Of a DNA stretch of 55,046 nucleotides, positions 32,642 through 42,238 are shown one piece after another. Both the position numbers and the translations under genes were made by a program. The notes below the pieces were generated by a model. It did no database searches. It had not been told where the DNA came from and saw nothing but the letters and a program-made list of their open reading frames with translations. The stretch lies in NCBI GenBank assembly GCA_963169325.1, contig CAUJEY010000095.1, positions 1-55,046 of the forward strand. The letters are read 5' to 3'. Each line of letters begins with the position of its first letter. Within the stretch, counting starts at the first letter, position 1. This DNA is from Bacteroidota bacterium. GTDB lineage: Bacteria > Bacteroidota > Bacteroidia > Chitinophagales > Saprospiraceae.

Positions 32642-33880
32642 ATGCCTTTTTCAGAGATATTTCGCATGGCCTTTCAGAACATCCGCGCCAACATGCTGCG
32701 GGCCGTACTCACGCTGATGATAATAGCTTTCGGCATTATGGCGCTGGTAGGAATTTTGACGGCTATTGATGCTATTGCTTTTTCGCTGAACGACAATTTG
32801 TCGGGTTTGGGCGCCAACGCATTTAGCATCGAACGGAAGTGGGGCGACGTAAAAAGCAACCAGCGCGGCCGGCGGCAACGGGCCGGCGACCCGGTCAAAT
32901 TTGATCAGGCCGAAGAGTTCAAGGAACGGTTCAACTTCCCGGCCATCGTTTCGGTTTCCTTTTGGCCAACCAGCTTAGCGACGGTTAAATATGCCGATGA
33001 AAAAACCAACCCGAACATTGGTTTTGTAGGCGTCGATGAAAATTATTTTTCCATCAAAGGGATTGACATCGAGTTTGGGCGGAATTTTTCCAGAAAAGAA
33101 GTGGAAGACGGCCAGGCCAAATTAGTAATCGGCCGGGATATTGTAAAAACTTTGTTTGACGACAACCCGGAAAAAGCCCTGGATAAAATCGTGTTGGTTG
33201 GTAATAACCGTTATCGGGTCATCGGTGTGCTCAAATCCAAGGGTACTTCCATGGGCAACAATTCCGACCGGGCCGTATATGCCCCGCTGTATAATGTGCG
33301 GGCGATTTATGGTACGGCGGAAACAGATTACAGCCTGATGGTAGCCGTACGCAATGCCGTTGATATGGATGCAGCGCAATCGGAAGCAACCGGTTTGTTT
33401 CGCCAGATCAGGCGTTTGCGGCCCGGAGAGGAGGAAGATTTCGAGATTTTTGCCAGCGACAGTCTGGTAGCCATCCTCAAAGAAAATACCACCAACCTGC
33501 GCCTTGCTACCGTCGCAATCGGTTTGATGACACTGCTCGGCGCGGCCATCGGTCTGATGAATATTATGCTGGTAAGTGTAACGGAACGTACCCGCGAAAT
33601 CGGCATCTATAAAGCATTAGGCGCCACCCGACGGAGTATTCTTCTACAATTTTTGACCGAAGCCGTGGTCATCTGCCAGATCGGCGGCATTGTGGGCATC
33701 ATTCTGGGTATCCTGATCGGCAATATTGTAACGCCATTACTCGGCGGCACCTTCCTGATTCCCTGGGCCTGGATGTTGCTGGGCTTCACCCTGTGTATGT
33801 TTGTAGGCGTTGTGTCGGGATTTTATCCCGCCATGAAAGCCGCGCGGCTCGACCCGATCGAGGCGTTGCGGTATGAGTGA
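32642..33880 (+). CDS. MacB/FtsX-type ABC transporter permease
   Basis: Inner-membrane permease of the MacB family, 412 residues. Helix 1 lies at about 18-42 (LRAVLTLMIIAFGIMALVGI); a periplasmic MacB_PCD domain spans about 45-270; an FtsX core with three helices spans about 285-405, including the signature ERTREIGIYKALGATRRSI and the end LDPIEALRYE. Such permeases pair with an ATPase and often an adaptor to move peptides or lipoproteins, or act as mechanotransmitters; neither partner is adjacent here. The leader holds an AAACCCCC array. The gene converges on the second hybrid regulator across a palindromic repeat. Confidence 0.9.
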   Translation: MPFSEIFRMAFQNIRANMLRAVLTLMIIAFGIMALVGILTAIDAIAFSLNDNLSGLGANAFSIERKWGDVKSNQRGRRQRAGDPVKFDQAEEFKERFNFPAIVSVSFWPTSLATVKYADEKTNPNIGFVGVDENYFSIKGIDIEFGRNFSRKEVEDGQAKLVIGRDIVKTLFDDNPEKALDKIVLVGNNRYRVIGVLKSKGTSMGNNSDRAVYAPLYNVRAIYGTAETDYSLMVAVRNAVDMDAAQSEATGLFRQIRRLRPGEEEDFEIFASDSLVAILKENTTNLRLATVAIGLMTLLGAAIGLMNIMLVSVTERTREIGIYKALGATRRSILLQFLTEAVVICQIGGIVGIILGILIGNIVTPLLGGTFLIPWAWMLLGFTLCMFVGVVSGFYPAMKAARLDPIEALRYE

Positions 33881-34006
33881 TTTTGTGTTTTAGTGCTTCC
33901 GTGTTTTTGTGTTTTAGTGCCTCCGTGGTGCAAGGCACGAAAACACGGAGGCACTAAAACACTAAAACACAAAAACACTAAAACACTAAAACACCGAAAC
34001 ACTCAC
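33881..34006. repeat. Palindromic repeat between convergent genes
   Basis: A perfect 16-base inverted repeat (TTTTAGTGCCTCCGTG, 33912-33927; complement 33944-33959) is flanked on the left by a near-copy (33889-33910) and on the right by tandem ACTAAAAC octamers (33953-34005). The whole tract could fold as a long hairpin and serve as a two-way terminator. Confidence 0.8.
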
Positions 34007-37000
34007 CCCTTCCTTTTCGCCCCATACTCACTGGGATTCACCCCGAATTGTTTGCGGAAACTTTCCCGGAAGTATTTCAAATCCTGGAACCCCACCTGGT
34101 AGGTGACTTCGGCTACGCTGAAGCCTTTTTCGAGCAGTTGTGCGGCACGGCTGAGCCGAATGTTCCGGATAAAATGGTTAGGCGACTCGCCGGTGAGCGC
34201 TTTTATTTTGCGGTATAGTTGCATCCGGCTCATAAACAGCGCTTTGCCTAAGTGTTCCACGGAATACTCCGGATCGGCCACGTGCCGTTCGATGCACTCG
34301 ATACATTTTTCGAGAAACTGTTGATCCAGGTGACTGATATCCAGTTCTTTCAGTGTCATTGGAGCGCCGTGCCGGAAGTGTTTTTGCAGGCGTTCCTGCG
34401 CCTGAAGCAGGTTGCGCACCCGGGCCAGCAGGAGTTCAGGATCAAACGGTTTGGCAATATAGGAATCGGCGCCGGCCTCCAGGCCGTCTATCTGGGTGGA
34501 AGTATTTCCTTTGGCCGTCAGCAGAATGACGGGAATATGGCTGGTCATGGGATCGTTTTTGATCTGGCGGCAAAGTTGCAAGCCGTCCCATTCCGGCATC
34601 AGGATATCGCTGATCACCAGATCGGGCACCAGTTGATGCGTTTTTTCCCAGGCTTCGCGTCCGTCGGCGGCCTCTTGCACGGTGTAGTGGGCCTGCAAGC
34701 GAAGGCGGATGTAGGCGCGAATGTCCTCGTGATCGTCCACAACCAGGATTAATGGATTTTCTTTTTCTGGGGTGAAGTGTTCTTTCCCATTGGCCGGCTC
34801 GTGTTGTGCCGGAACAGCCGGTAACAGTTGTTTGGCCGGGGCCGCCGCAAGATTGTCCGGGTTAAAATGGTCATTGCCCAAAAGCAACGATACGGTGAAC
34901 CGGCTGCCGCAGCCTTCGCCGGCGCTTTCCGCCTGTATGATGCCGCCGTGCAGATCGACGATGCTTTTGGAGAGGGCCAGCCCGATGCCGGTACCCGAAC
35001 TTTGTTTCAGGGCGGCATCGGCTTTGCCGCTATAAAACAGGTCGAACACGCGGGGCAGTTCTGCTTCGACAATACCCTTGCCATCGTCTTCCACAACAAT
35101 GCGCACCTGTTGATCGACCAGGTCCAATTTCACGGTAATATGTCCGCCGGCTTCCGTGAATTTAAAAGCATTGGACAGGAGGTTGTAAAATACTTTTTCC
35201 AATTGTTCCTTGTCAAACCACACCGGCAACGTTTCTTCGGTGGATTCAAACCGAAAATCGACATGGTGCGAATGCGCCAGCTCGCGAAAGGCAATACAAA
35301 TATCTTTCAGAAACTCCACGAGGTCATACGCGCCGACCGACAGTTTCATCAGGCCCTCTTCCGTTTTCCGGAGAATCAGGATTTGGTTGATGAGGTGGTT
35401 GAGCCGGTTGGCGTTGCGTTGCATCACCTCGTACACTTCGCGGGTTTCAGATTGAGCCAGGTTGCCTTTGAGCAAATCTTCCAAGGGGCTGATTATCAGT
35501 GTCAGCGGTGTTTTTAACTCATGGGAGACATGGGTAAAAAAGTGAACTTTCATCCGTTCCACCTCTTCGGTTTTTTCACGGCGCAGGGTTTCCATTTTTA
35601 CCTGGCTTTTCAATTCCAGCCGCGCCAGTTCCATCCGCCGGTACCAGTAAGCAAACCCGGCAATAGCAAGCCCATAAAACAAATAAGCCCAGTATGTGCG
35701 GTAAAACGGCGGCTGAATGCAGATTTTAAGCTGTTTTGGAGTTTCACTCCAAACACCATCGTGGTTGGCAGCTTTTACCTCCAGCGTGTACTCCCCTTCG
35801 GAAAGATTGGTAAAATGCGCTTCCCGGTTCTCCGCATCCACTTCCACCCATTCGTCGTGAAAGCCCAGCAAACGCCAGGCGTAACGATTTTTTCCCGGCT
35901 CCTGAAAATCAAGGGCCGCAAATTGAATAGAAAATACATTGTCGGAGTAAGGCAGGGTAATGTGTTCAACGAAATTGATGTCTTTGTTCAATACCGTTTT
36001 GCCGGCCGGGTTTTTGCCCACCCCAACCGGCTGATTGAAAATTTTTAACCCTGAAAATACTACGTTGGGCGCATGCTGATATTCTTTGATTTGTGCCGTG
36101 GAGAAAAAACAAAGCCCTTCATAACTCCCCATAAACAACCAGCCTTCGGGCGACATCCAGCCCGACCCGTCATGGAAAAAATTGGTCGGCAATCCGTCCG
36201 ATTTATCAAAACTACGCACCTGCGTGAGGCGGGAGCGGTCGTCGAAGCGGAGTTGGGCTATACCTTTCCCGGTCGAAATCCAGGCATTGCCGGCGCCGTC
36301 GAAACACACGGTTTGCACAATCCGGTCGGGCAACCCGTCCTTTACTCCCCAGGCTGTAAACCGCCGGCTGCGCGTGTCCCAGTGATTCAGCCCGTCTTCG
36401 GTAGTCACCCACAATTGTTTGTCGGGCCCGCGTCGAATAGCCGTTATATTGTCGTTACTGATATGATTCGGACCGGAATCTGCACTGGTGAACGCGTTTT
36501 TAAGCCGCAGGGTTTCTCCTGAAGAATCCACCTCAACCTGCAGCAATCCACCACCCCGGGTACCGATCCAGAGGTCCATCCTGTTTTGGCCGGTTTCGGC
36601 GGCCGACGAGAGTAGTTCAACAAGCGGAAAATCGGTAAGCCGCACATTATCGTCCGGCAGGTTTTTAAAAACACGGAACCGGCCGCTTTTCCGGTCGTAA
36701 CAAATCAGCCCGCCTTCCCAGGTACCAAACCACAGGCGACCGAAAACATCTTCATGCACACTCATCACGAAGTTGTCGCTGAGCTGGTGCGAGCGGATAT
36801 TGAAACGTTCCCATACGGCCGCCCCCGTAGTACGGTATCGGATAATACCCGCTCCCCGGGTAGCCACCCAAAGCCAACCCTCCGCATCGAGGTAGAGGTC
36901 ATAGATAAAATTAGCCTGTGGGGCGCCGGTGAGCTGGGCCAAAGAGACGGAGCGGGCCACAAAATCATTGCCGCGTACGGTAATATGTTTTAGTCCGCCA

Positions 37001-38181
37001 CCGGCACTGCCGGCCCAGATTTCCGTGCCGTTTGCACTATTGCCGGCGAGCGCCCAAAGGTTGTTTTCGTTGGAATTGCCGAAATTGAGGTTACGGAAGG
37101 ATTTGGGCGTCGGGTTGATTTTATTTAACCCTTTGTTCGTGCCCACCCAAATAAGCCCCGCCTGGTCGGCAGCCAGCGCGATCACAACCTGGTCATTCAA
37201 ACCAGCCAAATCCCCTTTCGGGGGCAAATAAGTCGTAAAGGTTTCCGTGGCTACTTCCAGCCGGTTCAGGCCGTTGTAGGTACCGATCCACAGGATTTGG
37301 TTCGGGCCTTCGGCTGTTTCCAGAATAGTTTCTACAAAATTGTCGCTCAATCCGCCAGGCCTGGCCCGATAGTGGGTAAGCCCGCCGGCAAAAGAGGGTT
37401 GCCGGGTATCGAGGCGTTTCAGGCCGCCTTTGGTGCCGATCCAAAACAGGCCGTCGGTATGACTGTCTTCACGGATCGTAAAAATAAAGTCGTGGGGCGA
37501 TTCCACGCCCGGCGGTGTGCGTTCGGGCGGCGGGGTCAGGAAAAAATGCTGAAAAACCGGAGCGCCGTCGGCGCTGAGTTGGGCCCGGGCGATCCCGTTG
37601 TATGTGCCGATCCATAACGCGCCGTCGCGGCCGATACATAGCGAGCGAATCTGGTGGTTTTGCAGTCCGTTGGGCGCGCCAGTCAGGGTAAAAAACCGCT
37701 GCACCTTACCTGTTTGCGGGTCGAGCCGGTTCAGGCCGTCTTTGGTGCCCACCCAGATATGGCCGAACGGGTCTTCGGTAATACACTGCACCGTGTTGTC
37801 GGACAAGGTAGCCGGGTCGTTTTGCCGGAATTGCCACACTGTACTTTGCTGCGTGACGGGGTCGAAACGAAACAGCCCGCCGGAGAACAGACCGATCCAC
37901 AAAATGCCTTTTTTATCCTCGAACAGGCAGGAGATTTTGTACGCGTTTACCCGTTTGCCGTCCCATTGCGCCTCCGGCAAATACTCCTTCAGGGTGTAGC
38001 CGTCGTAGCGGAACAACCCAAACCAGGTGCCGAACCACAAAAAGCCGCTTTGACTGGGCAGAATGGCCAACACGGGCATCTCCGCAACTTTCAGCCCGGC
38101 AGGCAGGCGTTCGATTTGCGGCGGTTGGGCAGGCAGCCAGGTGGACAGGCCTAAAAGGAGTAATATAAATGTTTTGCGCAT
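34003..38181 (-). CDS. Hybrid two-component regulator next to a secreted glycosidase
   Basis: Second HTCS-type regulator, 1392 residues. A short signal (MRKTFILLLLGLSTWLPAQ) is followed by periplasmic Reg_prop blades (FLWFGTWFGLFRYDG and many similar, about 25-770), a Y_Y_Y domain (about 780-845), a membrane helix near 860 (YWAYLFYGLAIAGFAYW), HisKA with HVSHELKTPL (phospho-His about 887), HATPase (FYNLLSNAFKF; GTGIGLAL), a receiver (LVVDDHED; phospho-Asp about 1192 in ISDILMP) and an AraC domain (about 1285-1385). It ends in basic residues AKRKG. It lies 63 bases downstream of the clan GH-A glycosidase on the same strand, so glycan sensing and local regulation of that enzyme are likely but inferred. 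Confidence 0.93.
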   Translation of the reverse strand: MRKTFILLLLGLSTWLPAQPPQIERLPAGLKVAEMPVLAILPSQSGFLWFGTWFGLFRYDGYTLKEYLPEAQWDGKRVNAYKISCLFEDKKGILWIGLFSGGLFRFDPVTQQSTVWQFRQNDPATLSDNTVQCITEDPFGHIWVGTKDGLNRLDPQTGKVQRFFTLTGAPNGLQNHQIRSLCIGRDGALWIGTYNGIARAQLSADGAPVFQHFFLTPPPERTPPGVESPHDFIFTIREDSHTDGLFWIGTKGGLKRLDTRQPSFAGGLTHYRARPGGLSDNFVETILETAEGPNQILWIGTYNGLNRLEVATETFTTYLPPKGDLAGLNDQVVIALAADQAGLIWVGTNKGLNKINPTPKSFRNLNFGNSNENNLWALAGNSANGTEIWAGSAGGGLKHITVRGNDFVARSVSLAQLTGAPQANFIYDLYLDAEGWLWVATRGAGIIRYRTTGAAVWERFNIRSHQLSDNFVMSVHEDVFGRLWFGTWEGGLICYDRKSGRFRVFKNLPDDNVRLTDFPLVELLSSAAETGQNRMDLWIGTRGGGLLQVEVDSSGETLRLKNAFTSADSGPNHISNDNITAIRRGPDKQLWVTTEDGLNHWDTRSRRFTAWGVKDGLPDRIVQTVCFDGAGNAWISTGKGIAQLRFDDRSRLTQVRSFDKSDGLPTNFFHDGSGWMSPEGWLFMGSYEGLCFFSTAQIKEYQHAPNVVFSGLKIFNQPVGVGKNPAGKTVLNKDINFVEHITLPYSDNVFSIQFAALDFQEPGKNRYAWRLLGFHDEWVEVDAENREAHFTNLSEGEYTLEVKAANHDGVWSETPKQLKICIQPPFYRTYWAYLFYGLAIAGFAYWYRRMELARLELKSQVKMETLRREKTEEVERMKVHFFTHVSHELKTPLTLIISPLEDLLKGNLAQSETREVYEVMQRNANRLNHLINQILILRKTEEGLMKLSVGAYDLVEFLKDICIAFRELAHSHHVDFRFESTEETLPVWFDKEQLEKVFYNLLSNAFKFTEAGGHITVKLDLVDQQVRIVVEDDGKGIVEAELPRVFDLFYSGKADAALKQSSGTGIGLALSKSIVDLHGGIIQAESAGEGCGSRFTVSLLLGNDHFNPDNLAAAPAKQLLPAVPAQHEPANGKEHFTPEKENPLILVVDDHEDIRAYIRLRLQAHYTVQEAADGREAWEKTHQLVPDLVISDILMPEWDGLQLCRQIKNDPMTSHIPVILLTAKGNTSTQIDGLEAGADSYIAKPFDPELLLARVRNLLQAQERLQKHFRHGAPMTLKELDISHLDQQFLEKCIECIERHVADPEYSVEHLGKALFMSRMQLYRKIKALTGESPNHFIRNIRLSRAAQLLEKGFSVAEVTYQVGFQDLKYFRESFRKQFGVNPSEYGAKRKG

Positions 38182-38244
38182 GAATGGGTTGGCTCAATGA
38201 GGTTGTCTTAAATTAATTTTTAAGTAACACAGTTCAATTCGACC

Positions 38245-40779
38245 TCACTCACCCAAAATAACCTTTCCCCGCCGCATTTCCCCGCCGTTTTCCAGCAGAA
38301 TAAAAATAACGCCTGTCGGCAAACCCGCGGCGGATAGCGCTGCAGGCCCGTCGCCGGATACCGGCACGGTGCTTTCTTTCAGTTGCTGCCCCTGGGCGTT
38401 AAAAAATCGGGCCGTCCAATTGCCGGTGTTTGCTTGACCGGCGTCCCAATGGATGGTTCCGTTAGCCGGCGCAGGCGAGGGATAAAAAGTTTCATAAGCC
38501 GTTTCCGGGCCGGCGGCTTCCGCCACGTTCACCACTTCGGGTTCGGCGGTGAAGGCGATATCCCATAAAATTTGAGGGCAGGCCAGCGACAGTGTGCCCG
38601 ATGCATCGGCGGCGCCGGAGGTGGTATTCAGCAGGTTGCCATTGGCGCAATCCCACCATTTCAGCACATACGGCCCCGGCGCCATGTCAGCTACGGTTAC
38701 CGTAACCCCGTTCGCGGGCGCCGGTTGGCCGGTATTTTTCAGGGTTTGCCAGTTATACGCTTTGTTGTGTATCCAGCCCGCCGAGCGGTTGCTGGCTGCG
38801 GCGCGCAGGACGAAGGCATTGACGCCGGTGCCTAATTTTTCAAATACATATTCGGAAATCTCAATCCAGTCGGTACCCAGGTTATCCACCTTTATGACGT
38901 GCTGGCCGGCCGGCACGTCAATGGTATAGGTGGTATTCACCTGTCCGTTTTGGTTGATTTTTTCCACGCCATCGAGGTAAATCACCACTTTGGGCGCCTG
39001 ACTGGTACCGCCGCCCGTGCGCACCCGGAATTTGGAAGCGACCGGAAAGGTGACGGTAAATTGCGGCGGGTTTCGGTATTGGGTATTCCACGACGAGCCG
39101 TACAAGAACTGCCCTAAATTGGTCACCCCGGGCGTCAGGTTGCCGCCGGCATCCACCGTGAATTGCGCCGCCGTGGGCGCCGCCCAACCGGCCGCCGGCG
39201 AAAACGAAGCGTCGCTGGGCGGCCCGCCGGTTACCGTTGCCGACGCGGGTTGGTACTGCCCGGCGGCAAAGGGTATCTGTTTGGCCACCGCGGCGGGTCC
39301 GGTGAAATGGTGGTACAGATTTTTAGGTTCCACGTAATTATCCCACCACCAGGTCATGGCCGTGCCGGCGGCGCCGGAAAAGAGCCCGGCCCAGAGCCCG
39401 TTGTGGAGGTGTATGCCGGCGGGGTCGTCGGTGGCGGTTTGTGTGCCGGAACCCGAGAGGCCGAACTCGCCGACGAGGGCGGGTTTGCCGAAGTTGGTCA
39501 TCAGACTCCGCGCGGTTTCGGCGATGGGGACTTCAACATTCGCCACGTTGCGGTAGATGTGCTCCTGGGTAAAATCCATGGCGGGCAGTTCCCAGATGTC
39601 GTCGAAGGCGCTGGGTTTGGAGCCGCTGGTGCTCACCAAATGCTGGTAAGGATCGATGGATTTCAGGTATTCGGACATTTCCTGGTGCCAGCTCACCACG
39701 TTGGCCGCGTTGGCCTCGAAATTTTCGGTCAGGTCTACCTCGTTGAACAGTTCCCAACATTGAATATTTACGGAATATCCCCAGCGGGCCACGATGTAGC
39801 GCAGGCGGTTTTTGTGCAGCGCGCGGGCTGTGGCGTCGGTGAAAAACTGCTGGGGCTGGGCCAGTGGGCCGCCCAGCGCGGCGCTATACGGGTTTTCGCT
39901 CCAGTTGGGGTTCACGGTGGTGCTGTACTGGCCGTGGTGGTTGATGCAGAGCATCAGGTAGAGGTTATTTTCTGCACCGTAGTCGAGCATCCAGTCTATG
40001 TAGTACGATGCGCTTTGTTTGTATTTTTTCAGGCCGGAAAAGCCGGAGCTGTTGTTTTTCCACTCGATTCCCAGGCCCCAGTGCGCCATCCAGAGGCGGT
40101 AGAAATTGGCGCCATTGGCGACCATGTCGCCCAGCCAGTTTTTGTAATCGAGATAGATGTTGTTGTTTTGCCAACACACATTTTGTCCGACCGGGATGTA
40201 TTGTTCGTCGTTGTCGAACTGGAAATAATTGCCCGCCGAACGCCGAACGAAACCTTTGTTTGCCGAAGGCGTACAAGTGAACGTTTGCGCCGGCGCGGTG
40301 GTTGTGCCCGCCGCGGTAGTTGCTTTTACGGTACAGGACCAGGCGCCGGTTTCGTTGGGGCTGAAGCGCAGCCGGAAACCGCCGGCGCCCACCGGAGCGA
40401 GGATACCGTTGGCGGTGTTCAGGTTGTAGTCCTGCATAAAAAAACCATCGGCCACGACGGTTTGTCCGCCGGGACCGGTAAAAGTGCCCTGAACGGTAAC
40501 CTCATTATAGTCGTAGGGGTTTGCCACCGCGGCCTTCAGGTATACGAGACATTCAAATTTACCAAACCGTTCCACCTGACTGGAAACGGCCACTACGGAA
40601 TCGATTACCGGCGCCTGCGCCCCAAGGTTGGATGTATTCATCAGGATAAAGGTAAGCAGCGCCGGAAATAAGTTTGAAGTTCGAAGTTTGATCCCGAGGC
40701 CTCGGGACGAAGTTTGAAGTTCGAGGTTTGAGGTTTGAGGTTGGGGCGCCGTAGAGCGGGGGGGTAAGGATTTCTGCAT
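38245..40779 (-). CDS. Secreted clan GH-A glycosidase with DUF5060 and T9SS tail
   Basis: Secreted retaining glycosidase, 844 residues. After the signal core (FPALLTFILMN...GAQA, about 40-55) comes a DUF5060 beta-sandwich (about 60-150; VERFGKFECLVYLKA). A TIM barrel follows (about 160-490): CWELFNEVDL gives the acid/base Glu (about 346) and PALVGEFGLSG the nucleophile Glu (about 441). A carbohydrate-binding-like sandwich follows (about 520-640, FRVRTGGGTSQAPKVVIYLDG), then a linker and a T9SS sorting domain (FYPSPAPANGTIHWD to end). The ATG at 40779 is supported by a good promoter at 40802-40831; the ATG at 40830 lies upstream of the -7 box. Residues about 13-38 (PQTSNLELQTSS...) are encoded by a repeat. 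The substrate is unknown. Confidence 0.87.
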   Translation of the reverse strand: MQKSLPPRSTAPQPQTSNLELQTSSRGLGIKLRTSNLFPALLTFILMNTSNLGAQAPVIDSVVAVSSQVERFGKFECLVYLKAAVANPYDYNEVTVQGTFTGPGGQTVVADGFFMQDYNLNTANGILAPVGAGGFRLRFSPNETGAWSCTVKATTAAGTTTAPAQTFTCTPSANKGFVRRSAGNYFQFDNDEQYIPVGQNVCWQNNNIYLDYKNWLGDMVANGANFYRLWMAHWGLGIEWKNNSSGFSGLKKYKQSASYYIDWMLDYGAENNLYLMLCINHHGQYSTTVNPNWSENPYSAALGGPLAQPQQFFTDATARALHKNRLRYIVARWGYSVNIQCWELFNEVDLTENFEANAANVVSWHQEMSEYLKSIDPYQHLVSTSGSKPSAFDDIWELPAMDFTQEHIYRNVANVEVPIAETARSLMTNFGKPALVGEFGLSGSGTQTATDDPAGIHLHNGLWAGLFSGAAGTAMTWWWDNYVEPKNLYHHFTGPAAVAKQIPFAAGQYQPASATVTGGPPSDASFSPAAGWAAPTAAQFTVDAGGNLTPGVTNLGQFLYGSSWNTQYRNPPQFTVTFPVASKFRVRTGGGTSQAPKVVIYLDGVEKINQNGQVNTTYTIDVPAGQHVIKVDNLGTDWIEISEYVFEKLGTGVNAFVLRAAASNRSAGWIHNKAYNWQTLKNTGQPAPANGVTVTVADMAPGPYVLKWWDCANGNLLNTTSGAADASGTLSLACPQILWDIAFTAEPEVVNVAEAAGPETAYETFYPSPAPANGTIHWDAGQANTGNWTARFFNAQGQQLKESTVPVSGDGPAALSAAGLPTGVIFILLENGGEMRRGKVILGE
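40671..40738. repeat. Direct repeats flanking a perfect 16-base palindrome, in coding DNA
   Basis: AGTTTGAAGTTCGAAGTTTGA (40671-40691) and its near-copy (40711-40731, one mismatch) flank the perfect palindrome TCCCGAGGCCTCGGGA (40692-40707). A further GGTTTGA unit follows. The tract lies in frame inside the N-terminus of the glycosidase gene. Confidence 0.88.
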
Positions 40780-40801
40780 ACCGAATCGATTTGTGTTCGG
40801 G

Positions 40802-40831
40802 CAAAAGTACGCCCCCATCAAAGGTAGCAAA
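40802..40831 (-). promoter_or_regulatory. Glycosidase promoter
   Basis: On the minus strand TTTG (40831-40828) is followed after 18 bases by TACTTTTG (40809-40802), a near-ideal Bacteroidota -33/-7 pair, 22 bases before the ATG at 40779. A second TACCTTTG overlaps at 40826-40819. Confidence 0.6.
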
Positions 40832-40878
40832 CGGGAACAAATGTTTCAATCAAGCGGGTGGTTTGAATGTGTTATCAC

Positions 40879-42153
40879 TTAAATTCGCTTACAAGGATAC
40901 ATCCTTTTGATATAAAAAACGCCGTCAAAAATCTTGTTCCAATGGGCCTGATGATTCGTGTGCCGGCCGTTGCCCAAAATGGCACCAGACATATAAAACC
41001 CGTCCCGGTCAACCGGATTTGCCGCGTTGTATTCTCGGAAATCGACAAATGCGTAGTCGTATTCAGCGTTGATCCAGCGTTCGAAGCTCTTCGATTTCGG
41101 CTTGCTTAACTTGTATTCATTTTGGCCGATACGCCCAGCCCGGCCTTCCAGGGAGGTAAAACCAAGTACATAAGTATCGTTCAGGCGCATACTGTCGCTC
41201 GTGAAAACGTCGCCCATCGTGTTCAGCTTATTCAGAAAATCCTGTGGGTAATGACCGGCGTATTTCGATATATGAAAATTGTGCGCCCACACGATGATTT
41301 TTTCAGTGGGATATTTTGTGTCGTAAAGCCATTTCAGGTTGCGCGCCATTTGCACATCGCGGGCATTATGGCTCCTGTAGTAGTCCGTATGTCGGTACTT
41401 GTATTGAATATTAACCTGAATGAGGTTTTGGATCACCATAAGCCAGAAGTCATCAACGGGCGCTACTGCGGCCAGTTGTGTTTCAATGGTTTCGAGGTAA
41501 CGGATGCACCTGGTTTGGGCGGCACTATCCTTTTCGTACTTGTACCAGTTTGAAATGGCCGGCAGGATGTCCTGTGCATATTCCGGCAACTGCGTGACGG
41601 GGAGCCGGCGGCTTCTGAGTACACTGTCCAATTTTGGAAACAAGTGCCGGTCGGAATAGCCTAAAATGAGCTGATTGTCAAATCCGGTGATGGTCAGCGG
41701 ATGTTGCTTCTGGTACGTTTCCGGAATGTATTCGTAGAGCAACGGCGCGCAGGCGTCGCACAGGGTCCATATTCCGAAGATATTTCGGCGTAAAAAGGAA
41801 TCGATTTCGGGTTTTGTTTTATTCAAATGATCCCAACCCTCGTTCAGGGCGAAAAAGTCGCTTTCAAACGCCAGGACAGTAAACCCTTTTTTTTCGTGTA
41901 AATACTTGATCAATCTCGTTTTTGCCAGAAAAGCGGGCGCGTCGCCGTGATCTTGCTCGCCCAGCATAACCATTCTCCGGTCTCCGATAGCGGCGCCAAC
42001 GGCCTCCAGGTCCGTAAAATCGACAGAGTCCGGATCGATCGTTCTGACTGGAACGGCATGTTCCCGTACGTAGTTTTGAATCAAATCCTGTGCAGGTAAA
42101 ATATTGCCGGAAAGCAGCAAGCCGGCTATCAGGGTGCAGATTAAACGTATCAT
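40879..42153 (-). CDS. Erythromycin-esterase-like family protein, secreted
   Basis: 424 residues with a Sec signal (residues 1-21, GLLLSGNILPAQ). Family motifs are clear: MVMLGEQDHGDAP (catalytic-type His, about 63-75), TVLAFESDFFALNEGW (Glu, about 92-107), SHNARDVQMARNLKWL and IIVWAHNFHISK (His, about 290-301). Members hydrolyse esters; only a few open macrolide rings, and others are of unknown role, some near succinoglycan-type genes. Nothing here points to antibiotic resistance. It is divergent from the LOG gene with 152 bases between starts, and convergent with nothing. Confidence 0.85.
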   Translation of the reverse strand: MIRLICTLIAGLLLSGNILPAQDLIQNYVREHAVPVRTIDPDSVDFTDLEAVGAAIGDRRMVMLGEQDHGDAPAFLAKTRLIKYLHEKKGFTVLAFESDFFALNEGWDHLNKTKPEIDSFLRRNIFGIWTLCDACAPLLYEYIPETYQKQHPLTITGFDNQLILGYSDRHLFPKLDSVLRSRRLPVTQLPEYAQDILPAISNWYKYEKDSAAQTRCIRYLETIETQLAAVAPVDDFWLMVIQNLIQVNIQYKYRHTDYYRSHNARDVQMARNLKWLYDTKYPTEKIIVWAHNFHISKYAGHYPQDFLNKLNTMGDVFTSDSMRLNDTYVLGFTSLEGRAGRIGQNEYKLSKPKSKSFERWINAEYDYAFVDFREYNAANPVDRDGFYMSGAILGNGRHTNHQAHWNKIFDGVFYIKRMYPCKRI

Positions 42154-42238
42154 TCGAAGTTATTACATTAAGAAAACATGGTGCAATCGGCAGTCAAAAC
42201 GCTGCGCAGCGCGCTTTCTTTTCCAAATTTGCCCCCAT

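Noticed and set aside
33893-34102. 69-residue frame between permease and regulator
   Set aside because: Encodes only KTLKHKNT-type repeats derived from the ACTAAAAC hairpin.
39163-40671. 502-residue open frame on the plus strand opposite the glycosidase
   Set aside because: Low-complexity Gly/Val/His-rich translation, no motifs; it mirrors a GC-rich gene with clear active-site motifs on the other strand.
40879-42153. Macrolide-resistance gene
   Set aside because: Family is broad, the protein is secreted, and nothing nearby suggests a resistance cassette; named only as erythromycin-esterase-like.
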